DNA from: Elephas maximus indicus
Lineage: Eukaryota > Chordata > Mammalia > Proboscidea > Elephantidae
Assembly (NCBI RefSeq): GCF_024166365.1
Contig: NC_064820.1
Location: 69,203,501-69,267,500, forward strand
DNA: 64,000 bases
Reading direction: 5' to 3'
The notes under the pieces are model-generated. The model saw only the letters and a list, made by a program, of their open reading frames with translations. It did not search any database and had not been told where the DNA came from. This document shows positions 11,569 to 23,092 of the stretch, in pieces (the first letter of the stretch is position 1; each line of letters opens with the position of its first letter). The position numbers were made by a program, and so were the translations under genes.

Positions 11569-11679
11569 AATAGCTATGTATTAAGAATTGAAGAAAAAAA
11601 TTCAACCGTTGAATTGCAGAATTGAAGGATTCCACGGGGAAAATATTGAACAACATAGGAAACATCAAAAGAGGATGGA

Positions 11680-12532
11680 GGGCCTGAGATAGGCCCTATT
11701 GAGTGCCTGGAGCCATCCTCCTGGCCTTGGAGAAAGAATAAATTTGAAATTGGGGGAAAAGATAATTTGCCAGCTCCACTAACCTGGGGAGATCAGGACA
11801 GAAGCAGCTCCTGTCTAGGCATAAATGCTCCTTGGACTTTGAATACCTTTCATCCCTGCATGGACCTGTGTGGGCCTATTTCAGGAAAACAGGCTCTTCT
11901 TGGCAGACTACAGCAGTTTCAGCCATGTGGTGGAGAGGTGGGTGTTTGATGTTTGACACCACTTTCCATATTAAACAGGGCCCTCACCTACGCACATCAG
12001 GGGCCTAAGGACTGTTGGCTCCACTCAGGTCACCCAGCCACCCGCAAAAGGGGTCCAAGGATAACTGCTACCTCCCAGTGCTCAAAACCATTGGGTGCCC
12101 GTGGTAAATCTGCAGAACCCACCCACCTGCACAATCTGGGGAGCAGGGCACGCTCTCCTCACAGACACGTGGAGGATGATTCTCAACCCCTTGCCTTGTT
12201 CAGAGTGTGACCCCCCCCTGCTTCAACCAGATACTGGTACCTACACCAATCACCACTGCCCCTCTAAGACTAAAGGACAGAGCCTGTATCACACACTTGA
12301 TAATCAGCTACCTGGACACCTGAACTGAACTCATACAAGAAAAGTGAATGGACTCCTAGACTGATATACCTGATAACAGCTGTAGCCATCTGGTGACAGG
12401 ACGTCAGAGTGCCAAGTGCGAAAATAAGCCAGCTCACTCAAGCAACTAATTTGCACATATCAAAACAAAACAAAGCAAGAAGCTAGGTTACAGTAAGCAA
12501 ACATAAACTGATAACAATAACTTATAGATGGC
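11680..12532 (+). promoter_or_regulatory. L1 5' untranslated region
   Basis: About 850 bases from GGGCCTGAGATAGG to the ORF1 start, richer in GC than the L1 body and with no long meaningful frame. By position this would carry the L1 internal promoter. The small frames within it are not conserved products. Confidence 0.7.
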
Positions 12533-13537
12533 TTGGAGACAACAGTCAATATCAAGTCACATGAAGAAACAGACCATGATCGCCTCGAAAAGCTCTCAAA
12601 ACAAAGAACGGATCTTCTGGATGAAGGTGCATTCCTGGAACTACCAGATGCAGAAATCAAAAGATTAATACACAGAACTCTTAAAGACATCAGGAATGAA
12701 ATTAGGAAGGAGATCAGGCAATACGCAGAACAAGCCAAGGAACACACAGATAAAGTAGTTGACAAAAAGGTTGTTTAAGAACATAATGAAAAATTTAATA
12801 AGCTGCAAGAATCTATAGAGAAACAGCAATCAGAAATTCAGAAGATTAACAATACAATTACAGAAGTAGACAACTCAATAGAAAGACAGAGGAGCAGAAC
12901 TGAGCAAGTGGAATGCAGAACTGGTGAACTTGAAGATAAAGCACTTGGCACCAATATATTTGAAGAAAAATTGGATAAAAATTTTTTAAAAAAATGAAGA
13001 AACCTTCAGAAACATGTGGGACTTTATCAAGAGAAATAACCTACGAGTGATTGGAGTACCAGAACAGCAGGATTAAAAAAAATACAGAGAGAGTTGTTGA
13101 AGATTTGTTAGCAGAAAACTTCCCTTATATCATGAAAGATGGGAAGATATCTATCCAAGATGCTCATCCAACTCCACATAAAGCAGATTTTAAAAGAAAG
13201 TCACCAAGACATACAATAATCAAACATGCCAAAACCAAAGATAAAGAGAATTTTAAGAGCATCTGGGGATAAATGAACAGTCACCTACAAAGGAGAGTCA
13301 ATAAGCTTGGACTATTTGGCAGAAACCATGCAGGCAGGAAGGCAATGGGATGACTTGTATAAAGAACTGAAGGAAAAAAATTGCCAGCCAAGAATCATGT
13401 ATTCAGCAAAACCGTCTCTCAAATGTGAAGGTGAAATTAGGACATTTCCAGATAAACAGAAGTTTAGGGAATTTGTAAAAACCGAACCGAGACTAGAAGA
13501 AATACTAAAGAGAGTTCCTTGGTTAGAAAATCTATAA
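12533..13537 (+). pseudogene. L1 ORF1 (RNA-binding chaperone), disrupted
   Basis: ORF1p forms trimers that coat L1 RNA. The N-terminal part (from METTVNIKSHEETDHDRLEK) is rich in charged heptad-like residues, as in the coiled coil. A stop falls at 12776. The middle part, encoding an NNLRVIGVP-like RRM motif, is in another frame near 13035. The C-terminal domain is recognisable at 13307-13537 (KCEGEIRTFPDKQKFREF). At least two frameshifts or stops separate the pieces. Total span about 335 codons, the usual size. Confidence 0.85.
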
Positions 13538-13989
13538 TATCAGGTATTAATACAAGACTAGAACAGTGGACAGAGGAATCAGATGTCAACCCAGACACAG
13601 AAATCACAAAAATAAATCAAGATAAAAAATGCTCAAAACAGGGAAACAGTGATGTTGTTATGTAAAAGGAGACAACGTTAAAACAATAAAGAGGGACTAA
13701 TAAATGCAGTAGTAGATCTTTCATATGGAGAGGAAGACAAGGCGATACAAAGAAATAAAAGTTAGGTTTAAATTTAGAAAAATAGGGGTAAATAATAAAG
13801 TAACCACAAAGGAGACAAACTATCCTACACATCAAAATAAAGTACAAGAAAAAAACAGACTCAGCAGAAACAAAATCAACAGCGAATATGAGTAAAAGAC
13901 AATATATGAAGATAAACTACTCAGCACAAAATATTAAGTGGGAAAAAGAAACTGACAAAAACACACAAAAAACGATATCAAAACAACAA

Positions 13990-16900
13990 CACTAAATTCA
14001 TACCTATCCATAATTACGCTGATGTAAATGGACTAAATGCACCAACAAAGAGACAGAGAGTGGCAGAATGGATTAAAAAACACAATCCGTCTATATGCTG
14101 CCTACAAGAGACACAGCTTAAACTTAGAGACACAAACAAACTAAAACTCAAAGGATGGAAAAAAATATATCAAGCAAACAACAATCAAAGAGCAGAAGTG
14201 GCAATATTAATTTCTGTCAAAATAGACTTTAAAGTTAAATCTACCACAAAGGATAAGGAAGGACACTATATAATGACTAAAGGGGCAGTATACCAGGAGA
14301 ATATAACCATGTTTAATATTTATGGACCCAATGACAGGGCAGCAATATACATAAAACAAACTATCAGCATTGAGAAAGTGAGATAGACAGCTCCACAATA
14401 ATAGTAGACTTCAACACCCTGCTTTCAGTGAAGGACAGGACATCCAGAACGAAGCTCAATAAAGACATGGAAGATCTGAATGCCACAATCAACCAACTGC
14501 ACATTATAGACATATACAAAACACTCCACCCAACAGCAGTCAGGTATACTTTCTCTTCTACTGCACATGGAACATACTCTGGAATAGACCACGTATTAGG
14601 CCATAAAGCAAGCCTTAGCAGAATCCAAAACATTGAAATATTACAAAGCATCTCCTCTAACAATAGGCCATAAACATAGAAATCAATAACAGAAAAAGCA
14701 GGTAGAAGAAATCAAACACTTGGGAACTGAACAATACCCTGCTCAAAAATGACTGGGTTATAGAAGACATTAAGGATGGAATAAAGAATTCACAGAATCC
14801 AATGAGAATGAAAACACTTGCTATTAGAACCTTTGGGACTCAGTGAAAACAGTGCTCAGAGGTCAGTTTATATCAATAAGTTCATGCATACAAAAAGAAT
14901 TAAGGGCCAAAATCAAAGAATTATCCCTACGACTTGAACAAATAGAATGACAGTAACAAAAACCCTCAGGCACCATAAGAAATCAAATAATAATAATAAA
15001 AAAAAATTAGAGCAGAATTAAATGAAATAGAAAACAGAAAAACAATTGAAAGTATTAACAAGACCAAAAGCTGGTTCTTTGAAAAAATTAACAAAATTGA
15101 TAAACCATTGGTCAAACTGACAAAAGAGAAACAGGAGAGGAAGCAAATAACCTGAATAAGAAATGGGATGGGCAATATTACAACAGACCCTATTGAAATT
15201 AAAAGAATCATATCAGATAACTATGAAAAATTGTACTCTAACAAATTGGAAAATCTAGAAGAAGTGGATGAATTCCTAGAAACACACTACGTAAGTAAAC
15301 TAACACAAACAGAAGTAGAAGAACTAAATAGACCCATAACAAAAGAAGAGATTGAAAAGGTAATCAAAAAACTCCCCACAAAAAAAAAAAAGCTCTGGCC
15401 CAGACGGCTTCACTGCAGAGTTCTACCAAACTTCCAGAGAAGAGTTAACACCACTGCTACTAAAGGTATTGCAGAGCATAGAAAAGGATGGAATACTCCC
15501 AAACTCATTCTATGAAGCCAGCATATCCCTAATACTAAAACCAGGTAAAGACACCACAAAAAATTACAGCCCTATATCCCGCATGAACTTAGATGCAAAA
15601 ATCCTCAACAAAATTTTAGCCAATAGAGTTCAACAACATATCAAAAAAATAATTGACCATGACCAAGTGGCATTCATACCAGGCATGCACGGATGGTTCA
15701 ACATTAGAAAAACAATTAATGTAACCCATCATATAAATAAAACAAAAGACAAGAATCACATGATTTTATCATTTCATGCAGAAAAGGTATTTGATAAAGT
15801 TCAACACCCATTCATGCTAAAAACTCTTAGCAAAATAGGAATAGAAGGAAAATTCCTCAACATAATAAAGGGCATTTGTACAAAGTCAATAGCCAACATC
15901 ATCATAAATGGAGAGAGTCTGAAAGCTTTCGCCTTGAGATCGGGAACCAGACAAGGATGCCCTTTATCACCACTCTTATTCAACATTGTGTTGGAGGTCC
16001 TAGCCAGAGCAATTAGAAATAAAGGGCATCCAGATAGGCAAGGAAGAAGTAAAGGTATCTCTATTTGCAGATCATGTGATCTTATACACAGAAAGCCCTA
16101 AAGAATCCTCAAGAAAACTACTGAAACTAATAGAAGAGAGTATCAGGATACAAGATAAACATACAAAAATCAGTTGGATTCCTCTACACCAAAAAAGAAC
16201 ATTGAGGAGGAAATCACCAAATCAATACCATTTATAGTCACCCTCAAGAAGGTAAAATACTTAGGAATAAATCTTACCAGAGATGTAAAAGACCTATACA
16301 TAGAAAACAATCTATAAGACACCACTGCAAGGAACCAAAGAAGACCTACATAAGTGGAAAAACATACCTTGCTCATGGATAGGAAGACTTAACGTTGTAA
16401 AAATGTATATTCTACCAAAAGCCATCTATAGATACAATGCAATTCTGATCCAAATTCCAAAGACATTTTTTAATGAGATGGAGAAACAAATCACCAACTT
16501 CATATGGAAGGGAAAGAGGCCCTGGATAAGTAAAGCCTTATTGAAAAAGAACAAAAAGGAAGGCCTCATTCTACCTGATTTTAGAACCTATTATACAGCC
16601 ACAGTAGTCAAAACAGCCTGGTACTGGTACAACAACAGATACACAGACCAATGGAACAGAATTGAGAATCTAGGCATAAATCCATCCACATATGAGCAGC
16701 TGATATTTGACAAAGGCCCAAAGTCAGTTACATGGGAAAAGACAGTCTCTTTAACAAATGGTGCTGGCATAACTGGATATCCATTTGCAAAAAAAAAAAA
16801 AAAAAATGAAACAAGATCCATACCTCACACCATGCACAAAAACAAACTCAAAATGGACTCAAAGGACCTAAATATAAAATCTAAAATGATAAAGATCGTG

Positions 16901-17471
16901 GAAGAAAAAACAGGGACAACGTCAGGAGCCCTAATACGTGGCAAAACAGTATACAAAACATTACTGACAATGCAGAAGAGAAACTAGGTAACTGGGAGCT
17001 CCTAAAAATCAAACACCTATGCTCATCCAAAGACTTCACCAAAAGAGTAAAAAGACTACCTACAGACTGGGAAAAAGTTTTTAGCCATGACATTTCCGAT
17101 CAGCACCAGATCTCTAAAATCTACATGATGTTGTAAAAACTCAACTACAAAAAGGCAAATAACCCAATTAAAAAATGGGCAAAAGATATCAACAGGCACT
17201 TCACTAAAGAAGACATTCAGTAGCTAACAGATACATGAAGAAATGCTCACAATCATTAGCCATTAGAGAAATGCAAATCAAAACTATAATGAGATTCCAT
17301 CTCACTCCAACAAGGCTGGCATTAATCCAAAAAACACAAAATAATAAATGTTGGAGAGGTTTTGGAGAGACTGGAACGCTTATACACTACTGGTGGGCGT
17401 GTAAAATGGTACAACCAATTTGGAAATCGATTTGGCGCTTCCTTAAAAAGCTAGAAATAGAACTACCATAA
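13990..17471 (+). pseudogene. L1 ORF2 (endonuclease and reverse transcriptase), disrupted
   Basis: ORF2p nicks DNA and copies L1 RNA at the target. In order: APE-type endonuclease with SICCLQETQL at 14085-14120 and YGPND near 14320; the reverse transcriptase with a [18 protein letters not shown] block at 15943-16000 and a decayed catalytic segment near 16060 where the family's FADD appears altered (frameshift region); and the C-terminal cysteine-rich region with [18 protein letters not shown] at 17350-17403. Several frameshifts and stops break it into at least six frames, so it is inactive. Confidence 0.9.
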
Positions 17472-17834
17472 GATTCAGCAACCCCACTCCTTGGAATATA
17501 TCCTAGAGAAATAAGAGCCTTTATACAAACAGATATATGCACACCTGTGTTCATTGCAGCACTGTTCACAATAGCAAAAAGATGGAAGCAACCAAGGTGC
17601 CCATCACTGGATGAATGGATAAATTATGGTATATTCACCCAGTGGAATGCTATGCATCGATAAAGAACAGTGATGAATCTGTTCAACATTTCATAACATG
17701 GAGGAATCTGGAAGGCATTATGCTGAGTGAAATTAGTCAGCTGTAAAAGGACAAATATCGTATAAGACCACTATTATAAGAACTCAAGAAATAGTTTAAA
17801 CAGAGAAGGAAATATTCTCTGATTGTTATGAGAA

Positions 17835-17858
17835 GGGGGAGGAAGGGAGGGAGATGGG
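17835..17858 (+). other. G-rich tract in the L1 3' UTR
   Basis: Four G runs (GGGGG, GGG, GGG, GGG) separated by 1-5 bases fit a G-quadruplex pattern. A purine-rich tract at this place is a recurrent feature of mammalian L1 3' UTRs. The antisense L1 at 43 kb has lost the corresponding segment. Confidence 0.6.
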
Positions 17859-19033
17859 TATTCGCTAATTAGTAGATAAAGAAGTATTTTAAGGTGAAGG
17901 GAAAGACAACACACAATACAGAAGAGGTCAGCACAACTGGCCTAAACCAAAAGCAAAGAAGTTTCCTGAGTAAACACTTCTAAGGCCAGTGTGGCAGGGG
18001 CAGGGGTTTGTGGATCATGGTTTCAGGGGACATCTAAGTCAATTGGCATAATAAAATCTATTAAGAAAACACTCTGCATCCCGCGTTGGAGAGTGGCGTC
18101 TGGGGTCTTAAACGCTAGCAAGCAGTCATCTAAGAAGCATCAATTGGTCTCAACCCACCTAGAGCAAAGGAGAATGAAGAACACCAAAGACACAAGGTAA
18201 TTATGAGCCCAAGAGACAAAGGGCCACATAAACCAGAGACTACATCAGCCTGAGAGCAGAAGAACTAGATAGTGCCCTTCTACAACGAATGACTGCCCTG
18301 ACAGGGAACACAACAGAGAACCCCTGAGGGAGCAGGAGAGCAATGGGATGCAGACCCCAAATTCTCATAAGAAGACCAGACTGAATGGTCTGACTGAGAC
18401 TAGAAGGACCCCAGTGGTCATGGCCTCCAGACCTTCTGTTGGCCCAGGACAGAAACCATTCCCAAAACCAACTCTTCAGGCAGGGATTAGACTGGACTAT
18501 GGGATAGAAAATTATACTGGTGAAGAATGAGCTTCTTGGATCAAGTAGACAGATGAGACTATGTTGCCATCTCCTGTCTGGAGGGGAGATGAGAGGGCAG
18601 AGGGGGTCAGAAGGTGGCCGAATAGACATGCAAAGAGAAAGTGGAGGGAAGGAGCGTGCTGTCTCAGTAGGGGGAGAGCAATTAAGAGTATACAGCAAGG
18701 TGTATATAAATTTTCATAAGAGGAACTGACTTGATTTGTAAACTTTCACTTAAGCACAATAAAAATTAAAAAAAAAAAAAAGGAAGGAATACACAGAGCC
18801 ACTGTACAAAAAAGAATTGATCAATGTTCAACCATTTCAGGAAGTAGCATATGATCGAGAGCTGGTAGTACTGAAGGAGGAAGTTTCAGCTGCACTGAAG
18901 GAAATGGTGAAAAATAAGATTTGGGAATTGACGGAATACCAATTCAGATGTTTCACCAAACGAATACAGTGCTGGAGGTGCTCACTACCTTTGTCAAGAA
19001 ATGTGGAAGACAGCTACTCACCAACCAACTGGA

Positions 19034-19169
19034 ACCCAAAAAACTCGTTGCTGTTGAGTTGATTCCAGCTCACAGCAACCCTATAGGATAGAGTAGAACT
19101 GCCCCATAGAATTTCAAATGAGAAGCTGGTAGATTCGAACTGCTGACCTTTTGGTTAGCAACCTGAGGG
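19034..19169 (-). mobile_element. 5'-truncated AfroSINE inside RTE
   Basis: Flanked by perfect 14 bp copies of ACCAACCAACTGGA (19020-19033 and 19170-19183), a clean target-site duplication. The tRNA-like head is missing. Confidence 0.92.
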
Positions 19170-19555
19170 ACCAACCAACTGGAAGAGATCCATATATGTA
19201 CCATATATGTAGCTGCCAGAAGTTCAAGCTGGAGTCAGAAGAGAATGTAGAATGAGGGATATCGTTGCTGATGTCAGACGAGTCTTGGCTGAAAGCAGAG
19301 AATACCAGAAAGAGAATACCTGTGTGTTTTATTGACTATGCAAAGGCATTCAACTGTGTAGATCATAACATTGCGAAGAATGGGGATTCCAAAACACTTC
19401 ATTATGCTCATGAAGAACCTGTACATAAAATGAAGAACCTGTACATAAACGAAGAGGCAGTCATTTGAACAGAACAAGGGGATACTGTGTGGTTTTAAGT
19501 CCAGAAAGGTATGCATCAGGGTTGTATCCTTCCACCATATTTAATCAATCTGTAT

Positions 19556-19861
19556 TTGTTGTTACTGTTGTTGTTAGGTGCCATGAAATTGGTTCCAACT
19601 CACAGCTACCCTAAGTACAACAGAAAGAAGCACTGCCTGGTCCTGTGCCATCCTCATAATTGTTGTGTTTGAGCTAATTGTTGTATTTAGCCACTGTGAT
19701 CATCCATCTTGTCCAGGATCTTCCTCTTTTTTGCTGACTTTACCAAGCATGATGCACTTCACCAGGAACTTTACCCTCCTGATAACACGTCCAAAGTACA
19801 TGAGACAAAGTGTTGCCATCCTCACTTCCAAGGAGCACTCTGGCTGCATTTCCCCCGAGAT
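19556..19861 (-). mobile_element. 5'-truncated RTE 3' end inserted into the plus-strand RTE
   Basis: About 300 bases of RTE 3' end in antisense, starting with TTGTTGTTACTGTTGTTGTTAG and running to the TTTCCCCCGAG boundary. The host RTE is interrupted between AATCAATCTGTAT (19543-19555) and ATTCAGTCTATAT (19862-19874), which look like a diverged target duplication. Confidence 0.85.
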
Positions 19862-21473
19862 ATTCAGTCTATATGCTGAGCAAATAATCCAAAAAGCTGA
19901 ACTATAAGAACGTGCATCAGGATTGGAGGAAGACTCATTAACAACCGTTGATGTGCAGATGGCACAACCTTGATTGCTAAAAGTGAAGAAGGCTTGAAGC
20001 ACTTACTGATGAAGACCAAAATCTACAACCTTCCCTATGGATTACACCTCAGCATAAAGAGAACAGAAATCCTTACAATTGGACCAGTCAGTAACATCAT
20101 GATAAAGAGAGAAAAGATTGAAGTTGTCAAGTGTTTCATCTTACCTGAATCGCCATCAATTCCTATGGAAGCAGCAGTCAAGAAATCAAAAAACATATTG
20201 CATTGGCCAAATCTGCTGAAAAGTCCTCTTTAAAGTGTTAAAAAGCAAAGACGTCACTTTGAGGATTAAGGTGAACCTGACCTAAGCCTATGGTACTTTC
20301 AATCACCTTATATGCATGTGAAAGCTGAACAATGAATAACGAAGACCAAAGAAGAATTGATGCCTTTGAAGTATGGTGTTGGCAAAGAATATTGAGTATT
20401 GAACAAATAAACCAGTCTTGGAAGAAATACAGCCAGAATGCTCCTTAGAATTGAGGATGCCGAGACTCTACGTCATGTACTTTGAATGTGTTACCAGGGG
20501 TGACCAGGCCTTGGAGAAGGATATCATCCTTGGTAAAGTAGAAAAAAAAAAAAAGGGTCAGTGAAAAAGAAGACCCTCAGTGAGATGGATTGACACAGTG
20601 GCTGCAACAATGGGCTAAAGCATAACAATTGTGAGAATGGTGCAGGACCAGGCAGTGTTTCGTTCTGTTCTACATGGTCCAAATGGACTCGAGGGCACCT
20701 AACAACAACCATAGATATGTAGCTCTATCTCATCATGGTCTTAATTTGCATTTCCCTAATGGAGGGGTTTTTAATGGCTAGTGATGTTAAAAACCTTTTC
20801 ATATGCTTTTCACCATCCATATATCCTTCAATAAAATATATCTTCCTGGCTTTTACTCATTTTCAAACTGGATTGTATGTTTTTTACTGTTGATTTATGA
20901 AAGTTCTTTGTATAATCTAGATATGGGTCCTTTGTCAAATATATGGTATGCAAGTATTTTCTCCAAATCTGTACTTTTTATATTCATCTTCTTAATAGGG
21001 TTTTTCATGGAGCAAAAGTGTTTTAAGTTTTAAAATCTAGTTTAAAATCCTAAAGAGCAATTTTAAAAATCAGTTTCACAATCTTTGCTTTTTAACTAAG
21101 CTCTTTTACATTTATTATAATTACTGACATTGTATTTGACTTATTTCTACTGTCTTCTGTGATTTTACTTTATCCTACCTTTTTAATGTTTATTTTTCTA
21201 TTCTTTATAGTTCTTTTTGTTTAAATATTATTTCTCAGTTTGCTTTCTTCACCTCTACTTGCTTCAGTTATATACCATATTTCTGTTATTTTCTTAGGTT
21301 AGCCAAAAATTTTAGCAGGCAAACTTATGAAAGTACAAAATTAATATTTTTATTTTCTATGTGAATAATATGACAATCTTAGAACATCATAACACCAATC
21401 AGCCCCTCCAAAAAGATACTCCTATGTTTATTTTATATAACCAATCTTTCTTTGTATTTAGCTACTTGCTTAA

Positions 21474-21500
21474 TATTATTATTATTATTATTATTATTTA
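21474..21500 (+). repeat. (ATT)n simple repeat
   Basis: Eight or so uninterrupted ATT units. Confidence 0.95.
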
Positions 21501-21794
21501 TTTTTGTGCTCTTCATTTCTTGTTACCTCTCTTTACTTTCAGTGAAAGTCTGTTAATCAGGCAAAATCTCAGTTTTTTTTTTTTTTTTTGTATTAAAATG
21601 TATTTTTTTCATTCTCAAGTCTTTTTACAAAAGATTAATGAATTTCCTAACTGGTGTTATTTACAAAAATTTTCACCAGTCATAACTAGGTGAGAAAAAC
21701 TGGGAACCAAATTAAAGTAACTTTTATCATTCTTCAAAGAACTAGGAGTAAGTAATGCCGAGTTCTTCATTAGTATGTATCAGCTTTCATACAT

Positions 21795-21899
21795 ACTTTA
21801 TACAATCTATACACACAGTGGAATACCATGTAGCATTTTTAAAAATATAGTATGCCATAATCATGATCTTGTGCCAACATGAATGTCGAGCATGAGAAT
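21795..21899 (+). mobile_element. L1 ORF2 3' end fragment
   Basis: ACACACAGTGGAATACCATGTAGC is the usual text just before the end of L1 ORF2. Confidence 0.55.
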
Positions 21900-22407
21900 T
21901 GTCATGCCTTGAATTATGTCCACCCAAAAATGTGTGTATCAACTTGGTTAGGACATGATTCCCAGTAATCTATGGTTGTTCTCCATTTTGTGGTTGTAAT
22001 TTTATGTTAAAAATTAGGGTGGGATTGTAACACCCTTACCAGGTCACATCCCTGATCCAATGTAAAGGAAGTTTCTCTGGGGTGTGGCCTGCACCTCCTT
22101 TTATCTCTCAGGAAATAGAAGGAAAGGGAAGCAAGCAGAGAGTTGGGGACCTCGTACCACCAAAAAAGCAGTGCAAGGAACACAGTGTGTCCTTTGGACC
22201 TGAGGTTCCTGCCCTGAGGTGCTCCCAGACCAAGGGAAGATGGATGACAAGGACCTTCCTCCAGAGCTGACAGAGAAAGCCTTCCTCTGAAGCCGACGCC
22301 CTGAATTTGGACTTCTAGCCTCCTAGGATGTAAGAAAATAAATTTCTCTTTGTTAAAGCTATCTACCTGTGGTATTTCTGTTATAGCAGCACTAGATGAC
22401 TAAAACA
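21900..22407 (+). mobile_element. MaLR-type LTR
   Basis: Begins GTCATGCCTTGAATTATGTCC and ends TTATAGCAGCACTAGATGAC. Carries an AATAAA in GAAAATAAATTTCTC near 22337. Confidence 0.85.
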
Positions 22408-22410
22408 AGA

Positions 22411-23079
22411 ATTTTTTAAAATCTCCACTGGTATATTTTAATCATGACTCTTGCTTACAAATGGTAGAAATAAAAAGTGTCCATTAAACAAGAGAGTGAA
22501 ACGTCTTAGTGGTAGGACTACATTTAGGAATATTAGGATCTAGGGATTTGAATGACGTCTTTAAGGCTCAGTCTCTGCTTCCCTCTATGTTGGCTTCGTT
22601 GTTAGGAACGCTGTCCTAGAAAAAAGGACTTTAGAAGTCTCCTGGCTCCCACCATCTATAGAGCTAGTGATTCCAGAGAAAATACCTAGGCCTCTTTAAA
22701 TCAGTGTCCACGCTAAATACTAAGATTCTGAATCATGTGCCTGCCTTTGGACCAGTCACTGTATCTAGGGGATAGATGCTTTGATTATCCAGACAGGGAC
22801 ACAGACTCTTATTTATGATGTGGAAAGTAAGATTCCAAACTTATAGACCCCACCAGAATGATATTGAGTGGAAAAGAAACAACTTCTAGAAGGAAAAGAG
22901 GTATCATGTTACCAGAAGAGGAAAGGCTGCCCACCGTACCAATGATTTTGATGCAAAGTCTAGACTGAAAACCCTGATCTATACATTATCCTGGAAAATC
23001 ATTTATTCTCAGGGCTTAAACTTTCACTCGTACCAGAAAGACTCTCAGACATACATCTCGAATCTTAATTTCTTTCTTA
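22411..23079. other. No gene or clear repeat seen
   Basis: Non-coding spacer between a MaLR LTR and the full-length RTE. Confidence 0.55.
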
Positions 23080-23092
23080 AATTTCAGACCTG

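Larger units (their letters stand above)
11680..18781 (+). mobile_element. Near-full-length L1 LINE, 7.1 kb, inside an RTE
   Basis: Contains a 5' UTR (11680-12532), interrupted ORF1 (12533-13537), interrupted ORF2 (about 13990-17471), a long 3' UTR and a poly(A) run ending at 18781. It is in the same orientation as the RTE that it splits: RTE sequence stops at GAGGATGGA (11671-11679) and resumes at GGAAGGAATACAC (18782). Only GGA is shared by the two sides, so a normal 7-20 bp target duplication is not visible. The 3' end type (TAAGCACAATAAAAATT before the tail) recurs in the antisense L1 at 43.1-43.7 kb. I take it to be the afrotherian/elephant L1 lineage. Confidence 0.95.
11581..20711 (+). 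mobile_element. RTE/BovB-like LINE, 5'-truncated, split by L1, a SINE and another RTE
   Basis: RTE sequence occupies 11581-11679 and 18782-20711. It aligns by eye with the antisense full-length RTE at 23.1-26.3 kb (for example GAAGGATTC..GGGGAAAATATT at 11624-11647 and GGAAGGAATACACAGAGCC at 18782). Reverse-transcriptase remnants include VCFIDYAKAFNCVDHN near 19320-19370. The 3' end reads GGACTCGAGGGCACCTAACAACAACC. It is flanked by AATAGCTATGTA (11569-11580) and ATAGATATGTAG (20712-20723), a probable target duplication. Frames are heavily broken. Confidence 0.9.
9935..21110 (-). mobile_element. Old antisense L1 remnant hosting the nested tower
   Basis: Antisense L1 sequence is visible in pieces at 9935-10100, 10288-10733, 11148-11395 and 20724-21110. 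Telltale parts are the antisense ORF2 3' region (TTCCTTTTTATTGCTGAGTAGTATTCC near 10617) and TTTTAGCTGTTCAAATAG at 11384 continuing after the RTE with ATGTAGCTCTATCTCATCATGG at 20718. Between the pieces lie SINEs, a MaLR LTR and the RTE. The sequence from 21110 to about 21760 may continue the same element. Confidence 0.75.
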
